DNA from: Bacteroidota bacterium
GTDB lineage: Bacteria > Bacteroidota > Bacteroidia > Chitinophagales > Chitinophagaceae
Reading direction: 5' to 3'
Assembly (NCBI GenBank): GCA_023429365.1
Contig: JAEYVW010000129.1
Coordinates: 1-10,025 of the forward strand
DNA: 10,025 nt
In this document: positions 1 through 6,741 of the stretch, piece after piece
Position numbering within the stretch: position 1 is the first letter of the stretch
Layout: each line of letters starts with the position of its first letter
Notes under the pieces: model-generated
Told to the model about the DNA's origin: nothing
Seen by the model: only the letters and a program-made list of their open reading frames with translations
The model's database searches: none
Program-made: the position numbers and the translations under genes

Positions 1-1013
1 ATCGGATAGTGGGTATTTGCGGAAATAACGGGGTTGGTAAAACCAACCTGCTTGACGCCATTCATTATCTGTGTTTTACAAAAAGCTATTTTTCCCGCGT
101 CGATGCCAATAGCGTTCAGCAGGGTCGCACCGGTTTTCGAATCGAAGGCCATTTCAACCTGAATGGTAAACCGGAAAAAACGGTTTGTATCCTGCGGGAA
201 TCCGGGAAAAAGGAATTTTCGGTGGATGAGCAGCCGTATGATAAGTTTTCACAACATATAGGCCGCTACCCCTGCGTGGTGATCGCCCCCGACGATGCGC
301 AACTTATCACAGGAGGCAGCGAGGAAAGGCGGAAATTCCTGGATGCCATGCTTTCGCAACTCGATGAAGACTATTTACGGCACCTAATCAGTTATACCAA
401 AGTCCTGCAGCAGCGAAATGCGTTGCTAAAAGCATTTGCCGAGTCCGGCAACCGGAACCTTTCCCTGCTGGATGTACTGGATGGACAGCTGACCGGGCCG
501 GGAGAATATATCTTCAACAAGCGAAAGGAGTTCCTGATTTCTTTTCTTCCCATGGTCAAACATCTTTATTTTGATATTGCCAGGCAACAGGAAGATATCA
601 GCCTGCTGTATGAAAGTGAATTGATCCAAACACAATTTAATGGACTTCTTACCGCATCACGTCAACGGGATTGCCTGGCGCAACGCACTACGGCGGGGGT
701 GCACCGCGATAATATAGAGATCAACCTGGGTGGGCAGCCCTTCCGCAGCATTGCTTCGCAGGGTCAGCGTAAGAGTTTGTTATTTGCACTCAAGCTGGCG
801 GAGATGGAAGTCCTCAAAAAAGAAAAAGGGTTCTCCCCCCTCCTTTTACTGGATGATGTATTTGAAAAACTGGATGAAGACCGGATCGGCAACCTCCTAA
901 AGAAGGTTTGTGTGGAATGCGAAGGCCAGGTTTTTATAACCGACACCAATGAGCAGCGACTGAGAACCCATCTCGATGCAATCGGCGTTAAGTACCAGTT
1001 AATAATGCTTTAA
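1..1013 (+). CDS. recF: DNA replication/repair protein RecF, 5' end cut by window edge
   Basis: RecF is an SMC/ABC-type ATPase that binds gapped DNA and, with RecO and RecR, helps load RecA. The reading frame is open to the left edge (first whole codon at base 3). The Walker A motif GNNGVGKT is encoded right after the edge (about bases 21-44), so roughly the first 30 residues, with the true start, lie outside. The GTG at base 9 sits directly before Walker A and is not a plausible start. Downstream are the ABC-signature region ASQGQRK (about residue 250 counted from base 9) and Walker B LLLLDD with the D-loop EKLDEDR (residues 278-291). The visible 334 residues plus about 30 missing match the usual RecF length of 360-370. 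TAA is at 1011-1013. DUF721 follows after 75 bases, a usual arrangement in Bacteroidota. Identification is secure. Confidence 0.96.
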   Translation, partial: RIVGICGNNGVGKTNLLDAIHYLCFTKSYFSRVDANSVQQGRTGFRIEGHFNLNGKPEKTVCILRESGKKEFSVDEQPYDKFSQHIGRYPCVVIAPDDAQLITGGSEERRKFLDAMLSQLDEDYLRHLISYTKVLQQRNALLKAFAESGNRNLSLLDVLDGQLTGPGEYIFNKRKEFLISFLPMVKHLYFDIARQQEDISLLYESELIQTQFNGLLTASRQRDCLAQRTTAGVHRDNIEINLGGQPFRSIASQGQRKSLLFALKLAEMEVLKKEKGFSPLLLLDDVFEKLDEDRIGNLLKKVCVECEGQVFITDTNEQRLRTHLDAIGVKYQLIML

Positions 1014-1076
1014 GAATTTTAGTTTTTGCCAGCTTTGAAAATACTGATACAGCTATCATTTCTCATCCCCAATGAA

Positions 1077-1084
1077 TACCTTTG
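1077..1084 (+). promoter_or_regulatory. Candidate -7 promoter element (TACCTTTG) for the DUF721 gene
   Basis: TACCTTTG matches the Bacteroidota -7 consensus TAnnTTTG exactly. It ends 4 bases before the DUF721 ATG at 1089, so a transcript started from it would have almost no leader. I see no convincing TTTG-type -33 element at the expected 19-21 base spacing, so this may be chance. Confidence 0.3.
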
Positions 1085-1088
1085 AGCC

Positions 1089-1370
1089 ATGGGTGAATAT
1101 TCAATCGGTTCGGCTATCCAGCATTTCTTAAACCAGAGCCGTATTAAGGGAGATATCCAGGCGATGCAGATTGATGATGTGTGGGAACAGATCATGGGGA
1201 AAACCATTGCACGTTATACAGATAAACTGCAGATATTCGGCGACAAGCTTTTTATTACAACAAGTGTAGCCCCCTTAAAACAAGAACTCATTTACCAGAA
1301 AGAAAAAATCATTCAACGGGTAAATGAGGCCCTCGGACAAAAAGTCATTCGTGAAGTGGTGATTCAATAA
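1089..1370 (+). CDS. DUF721 (DciA-like) protein
   Basis: This 93-residue protein has the DUF721 layout: an N-terminal helix (residues 4-20), the core VWEQIMGKTIARYT (31-44), then LQIFGDKLFITTSVAPLKQEL (47-67, conserved in its G-x-LFI and LKQEL parts) and a C-terminal helix and strand ending in VIREVVIQ. DciA, the characterised member of this family, loads the replicative helicase DnaB in bacteria lacking DnaC/DnaI. That role here is inferred from family and from position after recF. The ATG at 1089 is preferred: the next in-frame Met, residue 26, would delete the first helix, and the ATG at 1072 is in another frame. No Shine-Dalgarno is visible. The stop overlaps the 3' end of the convergent CBS gene by 7 bases. 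Confidence 0.88.
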   Translation: MGEYSIGSAIQHFLNQSRIKGDIQAMQIDDVWEQIMGKTIARYTDKLQIFGDKLFITTSVAPLKQELIYQKEKIIQRVNEALGQKVIREVVIQ

Positions 1371-1801
1371 GAGTACACCAGGTTCTTGTCTTCTACATCA
1401 AATATTTTTAACCGGTGATTGACGGCTTCCTGGATGATATCATCGGATGAAACCACTCCAAGGAAATTGTGATCCTTGAATACCGGTACATAACGTACAT
1501 TAAACCTTTTCATCAGTCGCATGCAATCCTCCACCGTATCAGTCGAGTCGGCAGCGGGAAAACGTGTATTCATTAGCTGGTTCACCTTAGTAAGGGTGAT
1601 CGAGCGATTATTGAAAATTGTTTTGGTCGCGATGTCATGCTCCGTAAGCAGTCCCAGGTATCTTTCATCATCATCCATCACGATCAGGTAGTCAGTATTC
1701 TGGCAACTCATCCTGCACAGCGCATCACTTATCGTACAGTTAGGAGAAATCTTGTTGAAGTGGGATTGCTTTTTAGCGAGTAAGACTGTGACGTTTTCCA
1801 T
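1364..1801 (-). CDS. Two-CBS-domain protein
   Basis: This 145-residue soluble protein consists almost entirely of two CBS motifs forming one Bateman module. CBS1 covers about residues 13-65 (DALCRM, TDYLIVMDDDERYLGLLTEHDIA). CBS2 covers about 75-130 (VNQLMNTR, TVEDCMRLMKRFNVRYVPVF, FLGVVSSDDII). CBS pairs usually bind adenine nucleotides such as AMP, ATP or SAM and act as energy or redox sensors. No catalytic domain is fused, so the partner and ligand are unknown. There is no signal peptide or membrane segment, so it is probably cytoplasmic. It is transcribed alone: convergent with DUF721 (3' ends overlap over 1364-1370) and separated by 252 bases from the SMP-30 gene. The ATG complement at 1799-1801 gives a sensible N-terminus. 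No strong ribosome site is seen. Confidence 0.9.
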   Translation of the reverse strand: MENVTVLLAKKQSHFNKISPNCTISDALCRMSCQNTDYLIVMDDDERYLGLLTEHDIATKTIFNNRSITLTKVNQLMNTRFPAADSTDTVEDCMRLMKRFNVRYVPVFKDHNFLGVVSSDDIIQEAVNHRLKIFDVEDKNLVYSY

Positions 1802-2053
1802 AAATAAAGGTTTATTGGTTTAATACAATTGGTTTTATTCATGGGTACATGGAGGAGACAACTTGCCTGCTATTTAAAGTTACGATTCAGACAAGCACCA
1901 ATGTTGAGGGAAAATACGCTATTTGAGCGTGTTGAAAATACTCCACTAACCCGCTTTTTGTATGCAAAAAGTGTACCTCATTTTTTGTTTTTCAGGAAAG
2001 TACGAGGCTAAATCGGTTTACTTGTTGAAGTATATTTTTTGTTGCCTTAAATT
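1802..2053. other. Gene-free stretch with two small hairpins
   Basis: This is the upstream region of the CBS gene and the downstream region of the SMP-30 gene. It contains ACGCT-ATTTG-AGCGT (1916-1930) and a perfect 7-base-pair stem CTTTTTG/CAAAAAG with loop TATG (1954-1971), extendable by a G-T and a C-G pair to 1952-1973. A T-rich run follows at 1980-1992, but a 7-base gap separates it from the stem, so it is not a standard terminator. GAAAATAC occurs at 1909-1916 and again at 1934-1941. A 60-codon open frame on the plus strand (1829-2011) has no recognisable features and I do not call it. No exact TAnnTTTG element is seen for the CBS gene. Confidence 0.5.
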
Positions 2054-2953
2054 TTAATGCTGTGGCCTTCCCGGTGTATCGGTACGAAATTTTTCCATTC
2101 CTTTTCTGTCCTGTAAAGTAACATAACAGGTTTTCAGGTCCATACCGCCAAAAACCAGGTTGCTTACATCTTTCCCCTTCAGTTCTACTTCTGTGATTAA
2201 TTTCCCCTGCGGCGAAAAAATGGCTACCGTGCCCTTACCATATCGGGTGATATACAGGTTGCCACCAGAGTCAGTTTTCATGCCGTCAAGACCGTGATCT
2301 TCAAACGACGTGAATAACCGCTGGTTTGAAATATTACCATCCGGGTCCACATCAAAGGCCCAGACTTTTTTCTGTGTGCTTTCGTTGAGGTATAATGTTT
2401 TCTCGTCGGGACTTAAGCATATCCCGTTGGTGGTGCCCATTTCCGTTTTTAGCAAGACCGCCTGCCTGTCCGTACCGATCTTCCATAATTGTCCTTTGTC
2501 ATTTTTCCAGTCCGGATCGCTGGCGAAAACAACACCATTTTTATTGATGCAGATATCATTGGGCTGATTGAAACGATCATCGTGGCAATAGATACTGACT
2601 TCTTTTGTACTGATGTTAACTTCCAACACGTTGTGGCCGGTAAAATCTGCCACCAACATATTACCTTCTGCATTAAACTGGATGCTGTTGCCTGTGCTGC
2701 CTTCGGGCAGATTAACAAACAATTCCACTTCGCCGTCGGGCTTAACATGGCCGATAGTCCCGTCTTTTTGAAAATTAACGACGAAGAGATTGCCGTTCTT
2801 ATCAACCGCCGGTCCTTCGATATTTTTTGAAAAAAGATTCTCAGCTGTATGGTCTGCTGCTTTGAATAAACTTTCTTCAAATGTTTTAGAAGTATTCATA
2901 TTGCCTGTACAGGATACAAGCGCTATGCCTGAAATAATAATTGCTTTTTTCAT
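2054..2953 (-). CDS. SMP-30/gluconolactonase-like lipoprotein
   Basis: This 299-residue protein has a lipoprotein signal at its N-terminus: basic KK, hydrophobic IIISGIALVS, then Cys15 in the lipobox LVSC. The rest is a six-bladed beta-propeller of the SMP-30/gluconolactonase/LRE type. Its metal-site residues appear to be present: Glu46 in EGP, Asn132 in QPNDI, Asn176 in TTNGICLSPD and Asp223 in GLDGMKTD. Family members hydrolyse sugar lactones or related esters with a divalent metal. The substrate here is unknown, and a lactonase role is inferred. It should sit in the periplasm or at the cell surface, anchored by lipid. The start at 2953 is chosen because it yields the signal peptide; the same frame runs on to 3172 but only through the permease coding region. 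It begins 8 bases after the permease stop, so the two are probably cotranscribed. No clear terminator follows. Confidence 0.88.
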   Translation of the reverse strand: MKKAIIISGIALVSCTGNMNTSKTFEESLFKAADHTAENLFSKNIEGPAVDKNGNLFVVNFQKDGTIGHVKPDGEVELFVNLPEGSTGNSIQFNAEGNMLVADFTGHNVLEVNISTKEVSIYCHDDRFNQPNDICINKNGVVFASDPDWKNDKGQLWKIGTDRQAVLLKTEMGTTNGICLSPDEKTLYLNESTQKKVWAFDVDPDGNISNQRLFTSFEDHGLDGMKTDSGGNLYITRYGKGTVAIFSPQGKLITEVELKGKDVSNLVFGGMDLKTCYVTLQDRKGMEKFRTDTPGRPQH

Positions 2954-2961
2954 GCTGGAAT

Positions 2962-4011
2962 TTATTGAATGCGGACACGTGGGTCCACTACCCCGTATAG
3001 GATATCCGCCAGTATATTGATTAGAATAAAAAAAGTAGCCGATATCAGCACGGAGCCCATCTCGACGGGGTAATCCAGTTTTTCCAGGGCATCGACCGTT
3101 ACTTTGCCGATACCCTGCCAGCCAAAAATATACTCGACAAAAAAAGCACCTGCCAGCAGTTCGGCAAACCATCCGGTAATGGCGGTAATGACAGGATTCA
3201 ACGCGTTACGCAATCCATGTTTCCAGATCACTCTCCGTTTGCTGAGGCCTTTCGCATAGGCAGTTCGGATATAATCCTGGTCAAGTGTATCCAGCATGGC
3301 GCTCCGCGTGAGTTGCGTGATAATAGCCAGCGGACGTATCCCCAGTGTCACAGCAGGAAGGATCAGGTTTTGGAGGGATAGTTTTTTTTGTCCCGTCACC
3401 TCGTCGATATCAAACCAGCTTCCGGAGATATGCAGGCCCGTCCAGTCGCTAAGCACGAATCCAAACACATAGGCAATGATGATACCCATAAAGAATGACG
3501 GTGCGGAAATGCCCACGATACTCGAAAAAATGGCGGATGTATCCACCCAGGTATTTTGTTTTACCGCGGCAATCACGCCAAGCGGAATGCCAAGTGCCAC
3601 GGCAATGACCATTGCAGCAATGGCGAGGATCAGCGTGCCTGGCAGCGCCTGCATGAGGATGGTACCCACATCGCGTCGGCTTTGATAGGATTTGCGTAAG
3701 TATGGAACTTTGATTCCAATCTTTGTGTCGCCGCCAATAAAAATGCCTTTGAGCGGTCGTGATTCAATTTCAGATTTGCTATGTACACAGATTGGCGATA
3801 CGTCGTTTAGATAAAAAACAAATTGTTTCCATTTGGGCTGATCGAGATAAAGTTCCTTCCTGATATTGGCCTGGGTGGCCGAGTCCCCGGTTTGACCCAT
3901 GATCAGCCGTGTCGGATCGCCAAATCCCTGGAACAATACAAATACCAGCACGATCACACCGGCAAGTACAAGAATACCGTAGAATAATTTTTTGGCGATG
4001 TATCTAAGCAT
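2962..4011 (-). CDS. ABC transporter permease, DppB/OppB type
   Basis: This 349-residue inner-membrane protein belongs to the dipeptide/oligopeptide/nickel permease family (BPD_transp_1). Predicted membrane segments lie at about residues 9-30, 120-148, 160-188, 215-233, 272-296 and 318-343, with a long periplasmic loop (31-118) after the first. The cytoplasmic EAA-type loop that contacts the ATPase is clear at about 247-273 (DYIRTAYAKGLSKRRVIWKH). The C-terminal VDPRVR motif is typical of DppB. No DppC-type partner, ATPase or substrate-binding protein is visible in the window, so its transporter partners must be encoded elsewhere; I understand this is common in Bacteroidota. It starts 6 bases after the DoxX-like gene and ends 8 bases before the SMP-30 gene. 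Substrate cannot be assigned beyond peptide-like. Confidence 0.93.
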   Translation of the reverse strand: MLRYIAKKLFYGILVLAGVIVLVFVLFQGFGDPTRLIMGQTGDSATQANIRKELYLDQPKWKQFVFYLNDVSPICVHSKSEIESRPLKGIFIGGDTKIGIKVPYLRKSYQSRRDVGTILMQALPGTLILAIAAMVIAVALGIPLGVIAAVKQNTWVDTSAIFSSIVGISAPSFFMGIIIAYVFGFVLSDWTGLHISGSWFDIDEVTGQKKLSLQNLILPAVTLGIRPLAIITQLTRSAMLDTLDQDYIRTAYAKGLSKRRVIWKHGLRNALNPVITAITGWFAELLAGAFFVEYIFGWQGIGKVTVDALEKLDYPVEMGSVLISATFFILINILADILYGVVDPRVRIQ

Positions 4012-4017
4012 GCCGGA

Positions 4018-5193
4018 TCAAGGGTTTAGGGTGTCAAGCTGAATGGTGTCCTGCTGTGGTGGTGCTGTCTTTAACTGCGCTGGCAGTGCATTAATACGAT
4101 CTTCAATGATATCGGCCCGTTTATGCCCCTCCTTCTCGATGATGGTACCTTCTTTCAATAAATAAAAACAGGGATTGGTGCGTGCCGCGGTTCGAATGGC
4201 AGTGTAGTCACATACGAATACAGGGATATTGGCAAAAGTCGTAGATGCGAAATGGCTTACCGCCTCTTCCCTCCTGCTGGTAACCGCATATACAGGAATA
4301 TTCTTAGCGGTTGCTGTTTCATATATTTTCCCTAGCTCATCCCGCCAGTCGGAAAAGGGCTTGTCGAAATTTTCACAAAACACAATCACCGCGTAGGGAT
4401 CTGATAAAACAATAGATGTTGAATCTTCATCGGTAATGCCAGTCAGCGCAAATCCTTTGATCGCGGGTTCCGCGTTACCCTTTCGGATAAGTTTATCGGT
4501 GCGACTTACATAATTATAATTATCAAGATCTGCTGGCAGTTCGGCAGGTGCAAATTCAAACTGCTGTCCACCTTTCTCATACACGAAACGAATCGCGAAA
4601 CTATCTGGTAAAGCCCCCGGGGGGATCTTCATTTTTTCTGAAATATTATTTCCTTTTTTATAAGGCAGGCAGTCTACCACCGGCAGGTATGTAAGCGCAT
4701 ACCATTGAATACCGAAACTGAATACCGTTACGATCCCCATCAGCAATGCGCTTATTTTCCCTGTAAAGACAGGTTTGATACGATGGCGCTGCCAGAAAAT
4801 TAAACCGATTAATATGGTCAGTACAACATCTTTGAGGAACGAAGTTTTGGAACTGATCGGCAGGCAGTCGCCGAAACAGCCACAGTTGGTAGGCTTACCC
4901 GTAACATAGGTATAACCGGTAAGAAAAGTGAAAAACAGGATCAGCAGCAAAAGCAGCCAGCTAAAAAGCCTGATCCGCCAACCGATCAGCAGGGCAAAAC
5001 CAGCGATGATCTCAAAGGCGTTCATTAGTATCGATGAGGCTAGCGAAATTGGATTTAGCTGGGTCAAATGCCAGATCTCAAAAAATTCCTGCATTTTATA
5101 GCTCAATCCATGCGGATCGTTAGCCTTCACCAGCCCGGAAAAGATAAAAAGCAGGCCCACCACAACGCGGGAAATAGTCAATAAGACATTCAT
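4018..5193 (-). CDS. DoxX-like membrane protein with thioredoxin-fold C-terminus (BT_3928 type)
   Basis: This 391-residue protein has two parts. Residues 1-175 form a DoxX/MauE-like four-helix membrane domain (segments about 5-22, 51-71, 76-97, 120-134) plus a fifth segment (148-170). It carries NCGCFGDC (Cys104, 106, 110) and Cys175 in VVDCLPY, an arrangement seen in MauE/DoxX proteins linked to membrane thiol redox. Residues about 190-375 form a soluble domain whose second half (VIVFCENF, IPVYAVTS, IPVFVCDY, NPCFYLLKEGTII) looks like a thioredoxin fold without a CxxC pair; P341 would be the cis-proline. It probably takes part in an envelope redox or quinone-linked process, but the reaction is unknown. 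It is followed after 6 bases by the permease. The DUF1599 gene lies 90 bases upstream on the same strand, across a palindrome. Confidence 0.85.
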   Translation of the reverse strand: MNVLLTISRVVVGLLFIFSGLVKANDPHGLSYKMQEFFEIWHLTQLNPISLASSILMNAFEIIAGFALLIGWRIRLFSWLLLLLILFFTFLTGYTYVTGKPTNCGCFGDCLPISSKTSFLKDVVLTILIGLIFWQRHRIKPVFTGKISALLMGIVTVFSFGIQWYALTYLPVVDCLPYKKGNNISEKMKIPPGALPDSFAIRFVYEKGGQQFEFAPAELPADLDNYNYVSRTDKLIRKGNAEPAIKGFALTGITDEDSTSIVLSDPYAVIVFCENFDKPFSDWRDELGKIYETATAKNIPVYAVTSRREEAVSHFASTTFANIPVFVCDYTAIRTAARTNPCFYLLKEGTIIEKEGHKRADIIEDRINALPAQLKTAPPQQDTIQLDTLNP

Positions 5194-5213
5194 AAAATTA
5201 GTTTATTCAGTAT

Positions 5214-5256
5214 CCGGCCTCACCCCCAACCCCTCTCCCAGGGAGAGGGGAGCCGG
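5214..5256. repeat. GC-rich palindromic element between DUF1599 and DoxX-like genes
   Basis: The core is a perfect inverted repeat: CCCCTCTCCC (5230-5239), one central A, GGGAGAGGGG (5241-5250). It is flanked by a second inverted pair, CCGGC (5214-5218) and GCCGG (5252-5256). CTCACCCCCAA sits between the left arms. No T-run follows on either strand, so it is not a standard intrinsic terminator. From memory, very similar 'ctcaccc-ccaacccctctccc' hairpins recur in many bacterial genomes as dispersed palindromes; I could not check this. On the minus strand it would form a strong RNA hairpin beginning about 20 bases before the DoxX-like start codon. Confidence 0.75.
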
Positions 5257-5260
5257 AAAC

Positions 5261-5305
5261 ATCCAGTATCCAGTATCTAGTATCTAGTATCCAGCATCCA
5301 GTATC
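5261..5305. repeat. Heptamer tandem repeat (ATCYAGY) x6
   Basis: Six head-to-tail 7-base units occupy 5261-5302: ATCCAGT, ATCCAGT, ATCTAGT, ATCTAGT, ATCCAGC, ATCCAGT, followed by a partial ATC. Another CAGTATCC lies just before the neighbouring palindrome, at 5208-5215. The array overlaps the last codons and the stop of the DUF1599 gene. Confidence 0.92.
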
Positions 5306-5823
5306 AACGCAAACACACTGTAATTGATGATGTCATGATAATTCGCATCAATCCCCTCACTGGCAAGCGTTTTACCTTCATTAAGCAGGATCTGGCGAAT
5401 GCGCTGCAGTTTCATCAGGATCAGGTCTACAAAACTTTCCTGGCTCATGCTGCGCCAGGCTTCGCCATAGTCATGGTTTTTATTTTCCATCAATTCCTTG
5501 CTCACTTTTATATGATGGTCATACAGGGAAGAAACCCTGTCGAGTTCAAGTTCCTCCGGAGTGCCTTTAGGCAGGCTGAGCTGGACAAGACCGATGATCG
5601 CGTAATTGATGATGCCCCTGAATTCGGCGGAGATATCCTCAGCTACCCTTTGTTGTTTTTTTTCCTGGATGGTGCGAATACGCTGCGCTTTGATAAATAT
5701 CTGGTCAACGATGGAGATAGTCCGCAATACTCTCCAGGCGGTACCATAATCCTTTGCTTTTTTCAGGAATATCTCCTTACAGGAAGCGATGACACTGTCG
5801 TATTCTAAATTGGTGTTCGTCAT
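5284..5823 (-). CDS. DUF1599 protein with two internal repeats
   Basis: This 179-residue soluble, mostly helical protein carries two copies of the DUF1599 domain. Copy 1 (about 10-82) has KDYGTAWR, then FIKAQRIRTI and GIINYAIIGL. Copy 2 (about 100-174) has HDYGEAWR, then LMKLQRIRQI and DIINYSVFAL. I recall that this family is also described as nucleotide-modification-associated domain 1, but its biochemical function is not established and I assign none. The ATG at 5823 is chosen because it starts just before the first domain. A start 27 bases earlier at 5850 is possible; anything beyond about 5870 runs into folP promoter and coding sequence. It is divergent from folP with a 76-base gap and upstream of the DoxX-like gene. 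The C-terminal residues LDAGY and the TAG stop are encoded by the heptamer repeat, so the natural end of the protein may have been altered. Confidence 0.85.
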   Translation of the reverse strand: MTNTNLEYDSVIASCKEIFLKKAKDYGTAWRVLRTISIVDQIFIKAQRIRTIQEKKQQRVAEDISAEFRGIINYAIIGLVQLSLPKGTPEELELDRVSSLYDHHIKVSKELMENKNHDYGEAWRSMSQESFVDLILMKLQRIRQILLNEGKTLASEGIDANYHDIINYSVFALILDAGY

Positions 5824-5865
5824 GTTAGCCGGTTCGGTCGTACTGATCATAAATGCGCTTGTTCT

Positions 5866-5873
5866 TACCTTAG
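5866..5873 (+). promoter_or_regulatory. Candidate -7 element (TACCTTAG) for folP
   Basis: TACCTTAG differs from TAnnTTTG at one position and lies 26 bases before the folP ATG, giving a leader of roughly 20 bases. No clear TTTG -33 partner is visible, so this is tentative. Confidence 0.3.
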
Positions 5874-5899
5874 CTTCAAAAATAAAGAAACAAAGCTTA

Positions 5900-6733
5900 A
5901 TGTTTACGCTCAATTGTAAAGGCAGGCTCCTCGTTGTTGATAAGCCGTTGGTAATGGGGATCATTAATGTTACGCCCGACTCGTTTTACGAACTCAGCAG
6001 GAAACAGTCTATTGATGGATTGCTGCAACAGGCAGAACTGATGATCAATGATGGTGCGGCCATCCTTGATATCGGCGGACAAAGTACAAGGCCTGGAAGT
6101 GAGCCGGTAAACGAAGATGAAGAATTAAAAAGAGTGATCCCTGCGATTGAGGCGATATCAGGGAGATTCAGGGACGTTATCATTTCGATCGATACATATT
6201 ATGCAGGTGTGGCCAATAAAGCTGTTGAGGCGGGAGCTTCCATCATCAATGACATCAGTGCAGGAAGTATGGATGCTGAGATGATTGCCACAGCCGCCAA
6301 CTTAAAAGTTCCTTATGTTCTCATGCATATGCAGGGAACTCCCGGGGATATGCAGCATGCACCATATTATGAAAATGTAACACGTGAGGTGCTGGACTTT
6401 TTTATTGCCAAAACGGATGAGCTCAGGAAGGCAGGTGTCAATGATATCATCATCGACCCTGGATTTGGTTTTGGAAAAACCATAGTACACAATTTTGAAC
6501 TCCTGCGAAACCTCGGCTTTTTTAAAATGCTGAATTGTCCCCTGCTGGTGGGTATTTCAAGAAAATCTACAATTTACAAAACACTGAACATCACGCCCGA
6601 CCAGGCGCTCAACGGAACTACTGTTTTAAATACTGTGAGTCTTATGAATGGCGCATCAATCTTAAGAGTGCATGATGTAAAGGAGGCTGTGCAGGCGGTT
6701 AAGCTGGTAGTTGCGATGAACGAGGTTAAGTAG
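5900..6733 (+). CDS. folP: Dihydropteroate synthase
   Basis: FolP condenses 6-hydroxymethyl-7,8-dihydropterin pyrophosphate with p-aminobenzoate to give dihydropteroate in folate synthesis; it is the sulfonamide target. The 277-residue protein shows the family motifs in order: MGIINVTPDSF (19-29), DIGGQSTRPGSEPV (57-70), ISIDTY (95-100), SIINDIS (114-120), YVLMHMQGTP (139-148), IIIDPGFGFGKT (183-194), LLVGISRKS (215-223) and the terminal RVHDV (256-260). The pterin- and pABA-site residues, including the Lys/Ser of SRKS and the Arg-x-His of RVHD, are intact. The ATG at 5900 is chosen because it starts just before strand 1. The frame is open upstream to 5789, but that would overlap the divergent DUF1599 gene. 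Length is normal for the family. Transcription probably ends at the hairpin 17 bases downstream. Confidence 0.96.
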   Translation: MFTLNCKGRLLVVDKPLVMGIINVTPDSFYELSRKQSIDGLLQQAELMINDGAAILDIGGQSTRPGSEPVNEDEELKRVIPAIEAISGRFRDVIISIDTYYAGVANKAVEAGASIINDISAGSMDAEMIATAANLKVPYVLMHMQGTPGDMQHAPYYENVTREVLDFFIAKTDELRKAGVNDIIIDPGFGFGKTIVHNFELLRNLGFFKMLNCPLLVGISRKSTIYKTLNITPDQALNGTTVLNTVSLMNGASILRVHDVKEAVQAVKLVVAMNEVK

Positions 6734-6741
6734 CATCACAC

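Noticed and set aside
1829..2011. 60-codon open frame on the plus strand in the gap upstream of the CBS gene
   Set aside because: No family resemblance, low-complexity ending, and it overlaps two inverted repeats. More likely non-coding.
2310..3020. Several open frames on the strand opposite the SMP-30 gene and in its other frame
   Set aside because: They are shadows of the SMP-30 coding sequence without motifs of their own.
2954..3172. N-terminal extension of the SMP-30 protein into the permease gene
   Set aside because: The extension is an out-of-frame reading of the permease C-terminus. The start at 2953 gives a proper lipoprotein signal peptide.
5261..5305. Possible CRISPR array
   Set aside because: The units are 7 bases long and contiguous, without spacers. 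No cas genes are present.
5789..5899. 37-residue hydrophobic N-terminal extension of FolP that looks like a membrane anchor
   Set aside because: It is antisense to the start of the DUF1599 gene. Dihydropteroate synthases are cytosolic and begin close to the Met at 5900.
5824..5964. 47-residue N-terminal extension of the DUF1599 protein
   Set aside because: It would overlap the folP promoter region and first codons and has no domain similarity. The start at 5823 (or possibly 5850) fits better.
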